A stretch of DNA of 64,000 nucleotides from Lysobacter enzymogenes (GTDB taxonomy: Bacteria > Pseudomonadota > Gammaproteobacteria > Xanthomonadales > Xanthomonadaceae): the NCBI RefSeq assembly GCF_017355525.1, contig NZ_CP067395.1, forward strand, positions 3,162,001 through 3,226,000, written 5' to 3'. Shown piece by piece: positions 56,208 to 64,000 of the stretch. Under the pieces are notes generated by a model. That model ran no database searches, had not been told where the DNA came from, and saw only the letters and a list, made by a program, of their open reading frames with translations. Position 1 is the first letter of the stretch. Each line of letters begins with the position of its first letter. The translations under genes were made by a program, and so were the position numbers.

Positions 56208-57371
56208 CTACGGCGCCCGCACCGGACTGCCCGGCAAATACAAAGCCGCGATCTGCAACGCCGTGCGGTACGGCTCCGGATCGTTGCGATTGCTCAGCAT
56301 CACCACCGTCAACCGCCGCTGCGGCCAGCGCACGATGACGTTGCGGAAGCCCATCGACTCGCCCGAATGCCACAAGGTCTCGCCGGTGATGCGCCAGCCG
56401 TAGCCATAGCCCACATCGGGCGCGTCGGTCGGCGTGTGCGCGGCGAACGCCAGCGCGCGCGAGGCGTCGCTGAGCAGGCGCGCGTCGTACAGCGCCGCGT
56501 CCCACCGGGCCAGATCGTCGATCGAGGAATAAATGCCGCCGTCGCCGAGCGTGGCGCTGGTCGGGCTCTGGTCGGTGCGCCGCCACTGCCCGTTCTCGTA
56601 GCTGTAGCCGTAGGCGCGGTGCGCGACCTGCGACACGCCGCGCTCGTAGGCGACGGTGTCGCGCATGCCCAGCGGCATGAAGATGCGCTCGCGCAGGAAT
56701 TCGGCGAAGCCGCGCCCCGAGGCCTTGGCCACGGTCAGCGCCAGCAGCGAATAGCCGCTGTTGCTGTAGCGATAACCGCTGCCCGGCGCGAAGTAAGTGC
56801 GGTCCTGGCCTTCGAGCACCGCCAGCACATCGGCGTCGTGCATCTGATGGGCGTCGGCGTCGAAGCTCGCCGGCATCACGTCCTCGTAATCGATCAGCCC
56901 GGACTGGTGGCTGAGGATCTGCCGGATCGTGATCGCGTCGCAGGCCTTGGGCAGGCTCGGCAGCCAGCGCTTGATCGGATCGTCGAGCCCCAGCTTGCCG
57001 TCCTGCGCCAGCAACAGCACCGCGGCGGCGGTGAACTGCTTGCTGACCGAGGCGAGCCGGTAATTGGTCTGCGGCGTGGCCGCCGTGCCGTCTTCGAGCA
57101 CCGCCATGCCGTAGCCGCGGCGCAGCAGCGGCCGGCCGTCGCGCAACACCAGCACGCTGGCGCCGGGCACGCGGCCGCGGTAATCGGCGAGCAAGGCGTC
57201 GACCGCCTGTTCGGCCTGCGCGTCGGCCGCGGCGCCCTGCCCCGCTTCGCGCTGCGGCGCCGTTGCGCACGCCGCCACGCCCAGGCAAACGGCGGCGACC
57301 GCGGCGAAACGTCCGCCGCCCGCCCGCGTCGCGGTTTCCGGCGGCGGTGCCGCGCGCATCTTGTCGCTCAT
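56208..57371 (-). CDS. Serine hydrolase, class C beta-lactamase/PBP-like (lipoprotein)
   Basis: This 387-residue protein is probably lipid-anchored (hydrophobic run ending GVAAC). The beta-lactamase family motifs are complete: LASVSKQF (SxxK nucleophile), RYSNSGY (YxN) and LWHSGESMG (HxG third motif). The family includes D-aminopeptidases, esterases and D-alanyl-D-alanine carboxypeptidases, so antibiotic resistance should not be assumed. ATG codons at 57371 and 57359 are both possible. It is one of two such enzymes flanking a VanX-like dipeptidase. Confidence 0.88.
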   Translation of the reverse strand: MSDKMRAAPPPETATRAGGGRFAAVAAVCLGVAACATAPQREAGQGAAADAQAEQAVDALLADYRGRVPGASVLVLRDGRPLLRRGYGMAVLEDGTAATPQTNYRLASVSKQFTAAAVLLLAQDGKLGLDDPIKRWLPSLPKACDAITIRQILSHQSGLIDYEDVMPASFDADAHQMHDADVLAVLEGQDRTYFAPGSGYRYSNSGYSLLALTVAKASGRGFAEFLRERIFMPLGMRDTVAYERGVSQVAHRAYGYSYENGQWRRTDQSPTSATLGDGGIYSSIDDLARWDAALYDARLLSDASRALAFAAHTPTDAPDVGYGYGWRITGETLWHSGESMGFRNVIVRWPQRRLTVVMLSNRNDPEPYRTALQIAALYLPGSPVRAP

Positions 57372-57486
57372 CGTCCAGTCTCCGACAACAGACCATCGCT
57401 ATCTGCGAACTCAAAGCAGGAACCAACGCGCCGCTGCCGGCTGCCCGTTCCCCGCACGTCTTCGTTGCCCCGCTTCCCCGCTGCGA

Positions 57487-58281
57487 TCACTTCACCGGAA
57501 AATCGAACGCCACCCCCGGCGTCGGCTCCGGCTTGAGCGTGTAATGCCACCACTCCAGCGGATAGTTCTCGAAACCCTCGCGCTGCATCGCCGCGCGCAG
57601 GCGCTCGCGGTGGCCGCGCTGGGCCAGGCTCGCGCGCGGCGAATCGGTGTGGGCGAGTTCGTCGAAGAAATCGAAACCGGTGCCCATGTCCAGCGGCTCG
57701 TAGCCGCCGCCGCGGCGCTCGAGCAAGGTCAGGTCGAGGGTGGCGCCGCGGCTGTGGCCCGAGGTCGGCGAGATGTAGTCGCCGAGCAGCCGGCTCTTGT
57801 CCAGCCCGGGGTAGTAGCGCGGCTTGGTCTTCTGGTCGTCCGGGTCGGCGGCCCAGGCGACGAAGTCGCGCACCGCGCGCACCGGGCGGTAGCAGTCGTA
57901 GATGCGCAGGCGCAGCCCCTGCGCGCGCAGCTCGCGTTCGACCCGCGCCAGCGCTTCGGCCACGCTCCGGTGCAGGTAACAACCGGCGCCGAGGTAGCCG
58001 GCGACCGGGCGGCCGACGAAGTTGTCGCTGCCGGCGTAGCGGATCTCCAGATCGATGTCGGGCACGAGCGAACGGATCTCGACCATGCCCGCGGCGGCGG
58101 CGTCCTGGGCGGTGGAGATGGTCGGCGCGACCGCCGCCAGCGGCGCGGCCGCGGCGGCCGGCGCAGGCGCCGGCCCGCTCTGCGCCTGCGGCGAGCGCAC
58201 CGCGGCGACGCAGCCGATCAGCACCAGCAAGGCGCAGGCCTCAACCGCAATCGCCGACGCGCGCGAACGCCAGGTCTTCAT
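57487..58281 (-). CDS. VanX-like D-alanyl-D-alanine dipeptidase (M15 family)
   Basis: This 264-residue exported or lipid-anchored zinc peptidase (hydrophobic run ending LLVLIGC) has the VanX zinc motif SGHSRGATLD (His and Asp ligands) and the catalytic EWWHY near the C-terminus (Glu base and third zinc His). It should hydrolyse D-Ala-D-Ala or related D,D-dipeptides from wall turnover. No vanH or vanA partner is present, so it is not a vancomycin cluster. The ATG at 58281 lies 41 nt inside the upstream hydrolase gene, which implies translational coupling. An ATG at 58302 is also open. Confidence 0.88.
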   Translation of the reverse strand: MKTWRSRASAIAVEACALLVLIGCVAAVRSPQAQSGPAPAPAAAAAPLAAVAPTISTAQDAAAAGMVEIRSLVPDIDLEIRYAGSDNFVGRPVAGYLGAGCYLHRSVAEALARVERELRAQGLRLRIYDCYRPVRAVRDFVAWAADPDDQKTKPRYYPGLDKSRLLGDYISPTSGHSRGATLDLTLLERRGGGYEPLDMGTGFDFFDELAHTDSPRASLAQRGHRERLRAAMQREGFENYPLEWWHYTLKPEPTPGVAFDFPVK

Positions 58282-59803
58282 AGTCGTAGCTGAAATCGGC
58301 ATCCGGATCGAGCTTGCTCATGCTGAAGGCGGCTGGCTCGGCCGCGGCGGCGAAATCGATCCAGGCCTCGGCGTCGACTTCCTCCGCGTCCCAGTCGACC
58401 AGCAGGCGCGGCCCGACCCGGACGATCTTACCGGTCATCAGCGGCGACTTTCGCGAGGCGAATTCCACTTCGCCGCCGCGCGCGCACAGCCCGACCTCGC
58501 CGAACCACGGATCGCGGTAGACGCCCAGGCGCCCGCGCAGCTCGTCCGGCTTGAGCGGCCGGCGCGCGGAGGTGTCGGGCGCGCGGCTGGCGGCCGGCGC
58601 GGCCGCCTCGCGCTCGATCGCGTCGGCGTACCAAGCCACGCCGCGCTCGCTGCGCGGCTGTGTGTAGCGCTGGGTCAGCATCTGGTCGAACACGCTGCGC
58701 GCATCGCCGGCGTCGCCGTTGATCAGCACCACGAAGCCGGCCTTGCGCTCGGGCAGCAGCGTGGTCAGCGAGTACATGCCCATCAGCGTGCCGGTGTGCG
58801 AGACCTTGAACTCGCCGTCGAAGTCGCTGAGCCGCCAGCCGTAGCCGTAGGCGGCGAAATGGGTGCCCGACCACTCGCGCTGGCGCCGGCTCGGCGTCAT
58901 CGGCATCTGCGCGCGCCACAGTTCGCCGCGTTGCTGCGCCGACAGCCACGGCTGGCCGTCGCGCGCCGGCGCGGCCGGGTCGAGCCAGGCGCGCAGCCAG
59001 CGGGTCATGTCGTTCAGGCCGCAGCGCACGCCGCCGGCCGGGTCCATCGGCGTGGCGGCGACGGTGTCGCCGTCCTCGCGCACCGGCACGTAGCGCCCGT
59101 CGCGGCGCGCGTGCGGCTGCGCCAGCGGCGCGGCCTCGCTGCGCGCGAAGCCGCCGATGCGGCAGCCGTCCATGCCGAGCGGCGCGAACACCTCGCGCCG
59201 CAGCAAATCTTCGTACGCCGCGCCGCCCGCCGCGGCGGCGACTTCGCCGGCGACGATGTACAGCAGGTTGTCGTAGTCGTAGCGCGAGCGGAAGCTGTGC
59301 ACCGGCTTGAGGTAGCGCAAGCCGTGAATCACGTCGCTGCGGGTGAAGCGGTTCGGCTCGGGCCACAGCATCAGGTCGCCGGCGCCGGCGCGCAGGCCGG
59401 AGTTGTGGATCAGCAGGTCGCGGACCTGGATCTCGCGGGTGACCCAGTCCTCGTGCATGCGGAAGTTCGGCAAGTACTTCGTCACCGGATCGTCCCAACG
59501 CAGCTTGCCGGCATCGACCAGCCGCGCCAGCAGCGCGGTGGTCATCGACTTGGTGTTCGAGGCGATCTTGAACAACGAATCCGGGCCAACCGTTCGCCCG
59601 GATCCCGCCAGCAACTCGCCTTGGGTCTTCGAATAGACCACCTGGCCGTTCTCGACCACGGCCACGGCGAAACCCGGCAGGCGATAACGCGCCTGCACTT
59701 GCTCGACGATCCGCTCCAGGCCGGCATCGGCCGGCTCGGCCGCGACAGCCGGCCACAACGAAGAAAAGAACAGGGCCGCGCAAAGCGAACCGATGCAGCG
59801 CAT
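58241..59803 (-). CDS. Serine hydrolase, class C beta-lactamase/PBP-like, with C-terminal extension
   Basis: This is a 520-residue exported enzyme. The signal peptide (MRCIGSLCAALFFSSLWPAVAAEP) sets the start at 59803 although the frame is open further up. Motifs are IASNTKSM (SxxK), YDYDNLLY (YxN) and VSHTGTLMG (HxG). After the catalytic domain (to about 400) an extra domain of about 120 residues follows (LRGRLGVYRDPWFGEVGLCARGG ...), typical of D-aminopeptidase-like or DUF3471-bearing members. It overlaps the VanX-like gene by 41 nt, so both enzymes are likely produced together and may act on the same D-amino-acid peptides. Confidence 0.88.
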   Translation of the reverse strand: MRCIGSLCAALFFSSLWPAVAAEPADAGLERIVEQVQARYRLPGFAVAVVENGQVVYSKTQGELLAGSGRTVGPDSLFKIASNTKSMTTALLARLVDAGKLRWDDPVTKYLPNFRMHEDWVTREIQVRDLLIHNSGLRAGAGDLMLWPEPNRFTRSDVIHGLRYLKPVHSFRSRYDYDNLLYIVAGEVAAAAGGAAYEDLLRREVFAPLGMDGCRIGGFARSEAAPLAQPHARRDGRYVPVREDGDTVAATPMDPAGGVRCGLNDMTRWLRAWLDPAAPARDGQPWLSAQQRGELWRAQMPMTPSRRQREWSGTHFAAYGYGWRLSDFDGEFKVSHTGTLMGMYSLTTLLPERKAGFVVLINGDAGDARSVFDQMLTQRYTQPRSERGVAWYADAIEREAAAPAASRAPDTSARRPLKPDELRGRLGVYRDPWFGEVGLCARGGEVEFASRKSPLMTGKIVRVGPRLLVDWDAEEVDAEAWIDFAAAAEPAAFSMSKLDPDADFSYDYEDLAFARVGDCG

Positions 59804-59831
59804 CGGCACGGGCCCTGTCGAGGTAGAGGAA

Positions 59832-59859
59832 CGCCGGCCCCTGCGTGCAGGGGCCGGCG
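59832..59859. terminator. Perfect 13-bp hairpin between hydrolase and TonB receptor genes
   Basis: Stem 59832-59844 with 59847-59859 around GT; there is no T-run. It lies 70 nt after the TonB receptor stop on the minus strand and may mark its 3' end or protect the mRNA. Confidence 0.5.
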
Positions 59860-59928
59860 CGAGGCGCGAGGCGGAGTCGGGCGTCACGTCGGCAGGCGTC
59901 GCTCAGGCAGGCTTCGCGCCAGCATGCA

Positions 59929-62898
59929 TCAGAAATCCACCGACACGGTCAGCTGCGCGTAGCGCGGCGTCTGATAGCCGGTGCCCAGGCCATAGAACTC
60001 GTTGACGACGCCGACGCCGGTTTCGTAGGAATCGTCGACTTCCAGCGCGCGTTGACGGTTCAGCAGGTTGTAGACCGCCAGCTTGACCCGAAGATCGGCG
60101 GCGCCCAGCGAACGCTGGTAGCTGAGGCTCGCGCCGAGATCGAACGTCCACGGCGTGCGCCCGCCGGAGCCGCGCTTGCGCAGTTGGTAGGTGCGCTGGG
60201 CGAAGTCTTCCGCGGTGCAGTTGGCCACGCACACGTAGAAGCTGTGGTAGACGGTCGGATCGTACGGATTGCCGAGGCCGAAGGCGTTGATCGGACGCCC
60301 GGACTGGGCGTTCAAGGTCGCGCCCACCGTCCAGTTGTCGTTGAGCGCATACGCGCCGCGCAGCTTGATCTGGTGGCGGCGGTCGTTCGGCAGCGGGCCG
60401 TCGCCGTTGAGGTTGACGAAGGGATCGTCGAACGATTCGGTGCGGCCGGTGTTGTCGAATCCGAAGTCCGAGTTCGACGGCCCCTCGACGTTGCCCTCGC
60501 TCTTGGACCACGTGTACGAGGCGTTGAACATCCACTTGTCGTCCCAGGCGCGGTCGAGCATGAACTCCAGCGCGCGATAGGTGCGCTTGGGCTTGACCCA
60601 GCCGCGCTCGCCGACGTAATTGCCGTCGGCGTCGTACAGCGCCCAGCCGGCGCGCGAGGTGTCGATGTCGACGTAGCCGTCCTTGACCCCGTCGCAGTTG
60701 GTGTCGGTGTACAGCTTGACCTTTTTGCCGGGGTTGCCCATCACATAGCCGATGCCGCCGGGCTCGCCGTTGCACAGGATGCCGTTGGAGGTGATCTCCA
60801 TGTCGTCGATGGCGTTGTGCAGGCGGCGGTAGATGCCGCGCACGCCCCACGACCAGGTATCGCCGAACATCGCCTGATAGCCCAGGATCACCTCGTCCTG
60901 GTAGACCGGATCGATATCGCCGTCGACCTTGCTGCGCTGGTCCTGCACGGTGCCGTCGCCCTGGCTGTTGTCGACCGGGCCGATCTGCGCGCCGAGGATC
61001 GGCCGGTAATAGGTCGCGCCGTTGCGCTGGAACGCCTCCAGCCCCTGCAAGGCATAAAAGGTGCGCTCGTCGAGGAAGGCGCCGGCCTGCTTGACGTTGA
61101 TCTGGTTGACGATCGGCAGGAAGTAGCGGCCGATGTTGCCGAACACCTTCGAGCGCCCGTCGCCGCGGAAATCCCAGGAGAAGCCCAGGCGCGGCGCGAT
61201 CATGTCGTCGATCTTGATGTAGGTCTTGCCGGCGCCGTTCTTGTTGTTGAAGGCTTCCACGCGCACGCCGCCGTTGAGCATCAGGTCCGGGGTGATCTGC
61301 CAGTTGTCTTCGATGTAGTACGCCGAGTTGATCGTCTCGAAGGTGCCGGTGACCTCCTGCTGGCGCGCGCGCACGTAGGCGTTGACGCCGGCCGGGACCA
61401 CGCCGCCGTTCTCCAGGGTGGTGCCGGGCACGGTCGGGTAGATCTGGTAGAACTTGCGCGAGGCGCCGGGATAGAAGCTCTCGTTGTCGGAGGTGTTGAC
61501 CTCGCGGTCCAGGCCGAAGCGCAGCAGGTGGTCGCCGAGCTGCCATTCGAAGTCCAGGCGCGCGGCTTCGCGCTTGTCGGCGCCGTTCTCGATCTGCGCC
61601 GAGGACACGCAGCCGATCTGCGGGTTGCCGGCCACGCGCCGGTCCTGCACCGCGTCGCAGTCGCGGTCGTTGAGGCTGCTGGCGATGCGGTCGCGCTTGT
61701 TCTCGCCGTACAGCGCCTTCATCGAGAAGTTGTCGCTCAGGTAGCCGGTGTAGGTCAGCGCCCAGTTGGTGCCGCCGACCTCGCTGTACTGGGTGTTGCT
61801 GCGGGTGCCGCGGGTGCCGCGGGCGAAGTCGTACTGGTAGTTGTCGGTGGTGGTTTCGTTCTTGTCGGAGAACGCCAGGAATTCCAGCAGGTGGCTGTCG
61901 TTGATCTGCCAGTCCAGCTTGGTGCCCCAGAAGCCCTTGTCGGCCTTGCCCTTGAAGAAGGTGCTGCCCGAATCGTTGGTGCTCTCGGGCCGGTAGTCGC
62001 GGAACTCGTACATCGCGTAGAAGAACAGCTTGTCCTTCACGATCGGCCCGGAGGCGTGCACGTTGAGGTTGGTGCGGTCGTACTTGTCGCGGCTGGCGAT
62101 GCGGAACGGATCGCCGTTGCGGTCGTAATGGTTGTCGCCGCCGGATTGCAGCGACTTGGGCTCCCACACCAGCTCGGCGCCGTACTTGAATTCGTTGCCG
62201 CCGGACTGGGTCACGGCGTTGATGACGCCGCCGGTGGTGCGGCCGAATTCGACCGAATAGCCGCCGGTCTTGACCTGGAATTCCTTGAAGAAGCCGAACG
62301 GAATGCTTGAGAAGCCGACCCGCTTGTAGAAGTCGGTGACGTTGAGGCCGTTGATGTAGACCGCGTTCTCCGACACCGAGGAACCGCCGAACGAGGCGCC
62401 GCCGTACTGGCCCTGGATCACGCCCGGCGCCAGCAACGCCACCGCCTGCGCGTCGCGCGCGATCGGCACGCGTTCGAGCTCGGCCTTGGTGATGTTGGTG
62501 GCCGATTCGGTCGAACGCACGTCGACCGGGGTGATCACGCGCGAGCCGATCACCTGCACCGCGGCCAGATCGGTGGCGCCGCCGAGATTGACGTTGGCCT
62601 CGTTGCCGAGGCTCACCACCACCTGCAGCGGCTCGCCGACGCGCTGGCCGTCCTTGCTGGCCTGCAGCTCGTAAGTGCCGATGGGCAGGAACGGGAAACG
62701 GTAATTGCCCTGGGCGTCGGCCTTGACCGTGCGGGTGAAGCCGGTGTCGGCGCTGCGCACGGTGACCTCGGATCCGGCCGCGACGCGGCCGGACAGCGAA
62801 CCGTCGGTGTTGGCCGCCAGCGCGGGCAGGGCCATCGATGCGAGGCAGATCCCCATCGCCGCGCACAAACCGGACTTGCGAAAGCTCTTGCCTTTCAT
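59929..62898 (-). CDS. Oar-type TonB-dependent receptor with carboxypeptidase-regulatory-like domain
   Basis: This 989-residue outer-membrane receptor has a signal peptide (about residues 1-28) and a CarboxypepD_reg-like beta-sandwich (about 32-105: SLSGRVAAGSEVTVRSADTG ... GNYRFPFLPIGTYEL). A plug follows (AQAVALLAPGVIQGQYGGASFGG, VYINGLNVTDFYKR, KTGGYSVEFGRTTGGVINAVTQSGG as landmarks), then a long barrel ending LTVSVDF with a terminal Phe. Oar-type receptors take up or secrete peptides and proteins in some bacteria. The adjacent peptidase-like genes make a peptide ligand plausible but unproven. GGGAGG lies about 11 nt before the ATG. Confidence 0.92.
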   Translation of the reverse strand: MKGKSFRKSGLCAAMGICLASMALPALAANTDGSLSGRVAAGSEVTVRSADTGFTRTVKADAQGNYRFPFLPIGTYELQASKDGQRVGEPLQVVVSLGNEANVNLGGATDLAAVQVIGSRVITPVDVRSTESATNITKAELERVPIARDAQAVALLAPGVIQGQYGGASFGGSSVSENAVYINGLNVTDFYKRVGFSSIPFGFFKEFQVKTGGYSVEFGRTTGGVINAVTQSGGNEFKYGAELVWEPKSLQSGGDNHYDRNGDPFRIASRDKYDRTNLNVHASGPIVKDKLFFYAMYEFRDYRPESTNDSGSTFFKGKADKGFWGTKLDWQINDSHLLEFLAFSDKNETTTDNYQYDFARGTRGTRSNTQYSEVGGTNWALTYTGYLSDNFSMKALYGENKRDRIASSLNDRDCDAVQDRRVAGNPQIGCVSSAQIENGADKREAARLDFEWQLGDHLLRFGLDREVNTSDNESFYPGASRKFYQIYPTVPGTTLENGGVVPAGVNAYVRARQQEVTGTFETINSAYYIEDNWQITPDLMLNGGVRVEAFNNKNGAGKTYIKIDDMIAPRLGFSWDFRGDGRSKVFGNIGRYFLPIVNQINVKQAGAFLDERTFYALQGLEAFQRNGATYYRPILGAQIGPVDNSQGDGTVQDQRSKVDGDIDPVYQDEVILGYQAMFGDTWSWGVRGIYRRLHNAIDDMEITSNGILCNGEPGGIGYVMGNPGKKVKLYTDTNCDGVKDGYVDIDTSRAGWALYDADGNYVGERGWVKPKRTYRALEFMLDRAWDDKWMFNASYTWSKSEGNVEGPSNSDFGFDNTGRTESFDDPFVNLNGDGPLPNDRRHQIKLRGAYALNDNWTVGATLNAQSGRPINAFGLGNPYDPTVYHSFYVCVANCTAEDFAQRTYQLRKRGSGGRTPWTFDLGASLSYQRSLGAADLRVKLAVYNLLNRQRALEVDDSYETGVGVVNEFYGLGTGYQTPRYAQLTVSVDF

Positions 62899-62946
62899 TG
62901 CCGCACTTCCTCCCCTGAACGATATGGGCGGAGCTGCGCCGGGCGA

Positions 62947-64000
62947 TTACTCCGTCGGCAGCACCTGCGCGTTGTAGTCGTAGTCCCACTGGTCGAAGTA
63001 GAGATTTCCCCCTTCCCACTCGACCTCGCCGCGTTGCGAATCCACGGTCTCGGAACGATCGAACCGCTTGGCCGGCGCGAACGCGCGGCCGTAGTCGTCG
63101 TTGTAAGCCACCCGGTACGCGTCGAGGCCGCCGAGATAGAAGCCGGCCAGCTGCGGATCGGGCGATTCGAAGCGGCCGGTGGTGACGTCCACCGGCAGCC
63201 AGCCGTACGGGGCCAGATACATCCAGGCCCAGTCGTGCATGTTGGTGTAGCCGTCGTCGCCGAACACCCAGCCGGACTGCCAGCGCGCCGGAATGCCGTT
63301 GAGGCGCAGCAGCGCCATCAGCAGCAGGGTCTGCTGGCCGCAGTCGGCGTGGCCGGCGTGCAGGGCGTAATCGGAGATGTTGGAGATCGTCGAGTACTCG
63401 CGCGCGCCGGCCCACGGGATCGCGTCGACCGCGGCGTAGAGCTTCTGCGCGACCCGGTACGGGTTTTTCTCATCGCCGACGACCTTGCGCGAGAACGCGC
63501 GCAACGCCGGAGTGAAGACGATGTGCGGCGCGCGCTCGCCCAGGTACGGTCGGGTCTGCGCGTTGTCCGGCGCCGGCACCACCTTGTCCGGATCGATCGC
63601 GCGGTACTGGCCGTACACGGTCAGCTCGTAGCTGACTTCGAACCGGGTCGGCTTGCCGGCCTGCGCGGTCTGTTCGAGATACACGGTGCGCTGCAGCGTC
63701 GACGCCGGCGCGATCGCGTGCTTGGCCGGCGCGCTGGCGAGAAAACGGATGTCCTGTTGCTGATGCGGCAATTCGCGCGGATACGGCAGCCACGCGCGCA
63801 GCGTCTTGCCGGCCGGCACCGCGTCGGCGCGCACGCTCAGCGATTGCACGATGCGCACCCGTCGCGGCGCGCCGTAGCCGCGTTGCAGCGCGGCGTCGCG
63901 CACTTCGCGCTGATGCTCGTTGAGCGTTTCCATCGGCCCCGCGCTCAGCGGTTTGGCATCGGCGCGGCGGCGCGCCAGCGCCTGCGCGCTGAGCCGGAAC
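62947..64000 (-). CDS. Transglutaminase-like domain protein (5' end beyond window)
   Basis: The visible 350 residues end at 62947; the frame stays open to the window edge, so the true start and any signal peptide are not seen. The transglutaminase-like triad is present: Cys in HADCGQQTLLLMALLR, His in YTNMHDWAWMYL and Asp in GWLPVDVTTG. An N-terminal beta-rich segment (RIVQSLSVRADAVPAGKTLRAWLPYP) precedes it, as in bacterial TgpA/DUF3857-type proteins. Most bacterial members act as cysteine proteases or amidases. It ends 48 nt upstream of the TonB receptor gene on the same strand, so they may be co-transcribed. Confidence 0.87.
   Translation of the reverse strand, partial: FRLSAQALARRRADAKPLSAGPMETLNEHQREVRDAALQRGYGAPRRVRIVQSLSVRADAVPAGKTLRAWLPYPRELPHQQQDIRFLASAPAKHAIAPASTLQRTVYLEQTAQAGKPTRFEVSYELTVYGQYRAIDPDKVVPAPDNAQTRPYLGERAPHIVFTPALRAFSRKVVGDEKNPYRVAQKLYAAVDAIPWAGAREYSTISNISDYALHAGHADCGQQTLLLMALLRLNGIPARWQSGWVFGDDGYTNMHDWAWMYLAPYGWLPVDVTTGRFESPDPQLAGFYLGGLDAYRVAYNDDYGRAFAPAKRFDRSETVDSQRGEVEWEGGNLYFDQWDYDYNAQVLPTE

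Noticed and set aside
57487..58281. VanX-like gene as evidence of a vancomycin resistance cluster
   Set aside because: No vanH, vanA or vanRS genes are nearby; stand-alone VanX/DdpX homologues usually serve wall-peptide turnover.
56208..59803. The two serine hydrolases as beta-lactamase resistance genes
   Set aside because: SxxK/YxN/HxG motifs are shared by esterases and D-peptidases; nothing in sequence or context (no AmpR) points to beta-lactam hydrolysis.

Overview
The window is very G+C-rich DNA (by eye well above 65 %) with strong G/C third positions. Its content (Ohr/OhrR, AlgZ/AlgR-type regulators, Oar-type TonB receptors, autotransporters with C-terminal barrels, and a dispersed palindrome built on CTGTAGGAGCGGCGCGAG) points to a Xanthomonadaceae gammaproteobacterium, most likely Lysobacter or a close relative. 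The genus is an inference from gene content; no rRNA, tRNA or housekeeping marker is present.

Layout. 1-3158 (minus): an AlgR/LytTR-type response regulator cut by the window edge, its AlgZ/LytS-type kinase, a carboxylesterase and a TonB-like lipoprotein. 3498-10725 (plus): a heavy-metal efflux locus (small Cys/His-rich exported protein, czcC, czcB, czcA, czcD). 10847-14233 (minus): a periplasmic molybdenum hydroxylase (IorA, IorB) with a CxxCH cytochrome; the divergent XdhC and MocA-like genes (14584-16190) supply its cofactor. 16191-18742: a repeat-rich intergenic stretch, a small hypothetical gene, and a divergent LysR/AhpD-like pair. 18799-22460: methyltransferase, DedA-rhodanese fusion, VOC protein, DUF4031 protein and LysE exporter. 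22632-25790: a subtilase autotransporter. 26153-28320: a NarL-type two-component system. 28452-29651: a DUF418 membrane protein.

29890-34799 (plus) is the most notable region. It is a compact RiPP cassette: HlyD adaptor, C39-peptidase ABC exporter, a 55-residue precursor with a Gly-Gly leader and a Thr/Asp-rich core, and one ATP-grasp ligase of the MvdC/MvdD type. Together these predict a secreted graspetide (side-chain ester or amide macrocycles on a peptide): the ligase cyclises the core, the C39 domain removes the leader, and the ABC/HlyD pair exports it. The core does not look like microviridin or plesiocin.

34831-40504: an LpxR-like lipid A deacylase, a DUF3224 protein, and a TonB receptor coupled to a His-rich PepSY membrane protein. 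40544-54378 (minus): two giant paralogous autotransporters made of ~89-residue repeats. Both carry an unusual 200-230-residue tail after the beta-barrel, ending in a shared module (CKLRP ... KAKPRR ... WCD). 54952-55992: ohr and ohrR, each preceded by a matching 12-bp palindrome. 56208-64000 (minus): two SxxK serine hydrolases, a VanX-like D,D-dipeptidase, an Oar-type TonB receptor and a transglutaminase-domain protein cut by the window edge.
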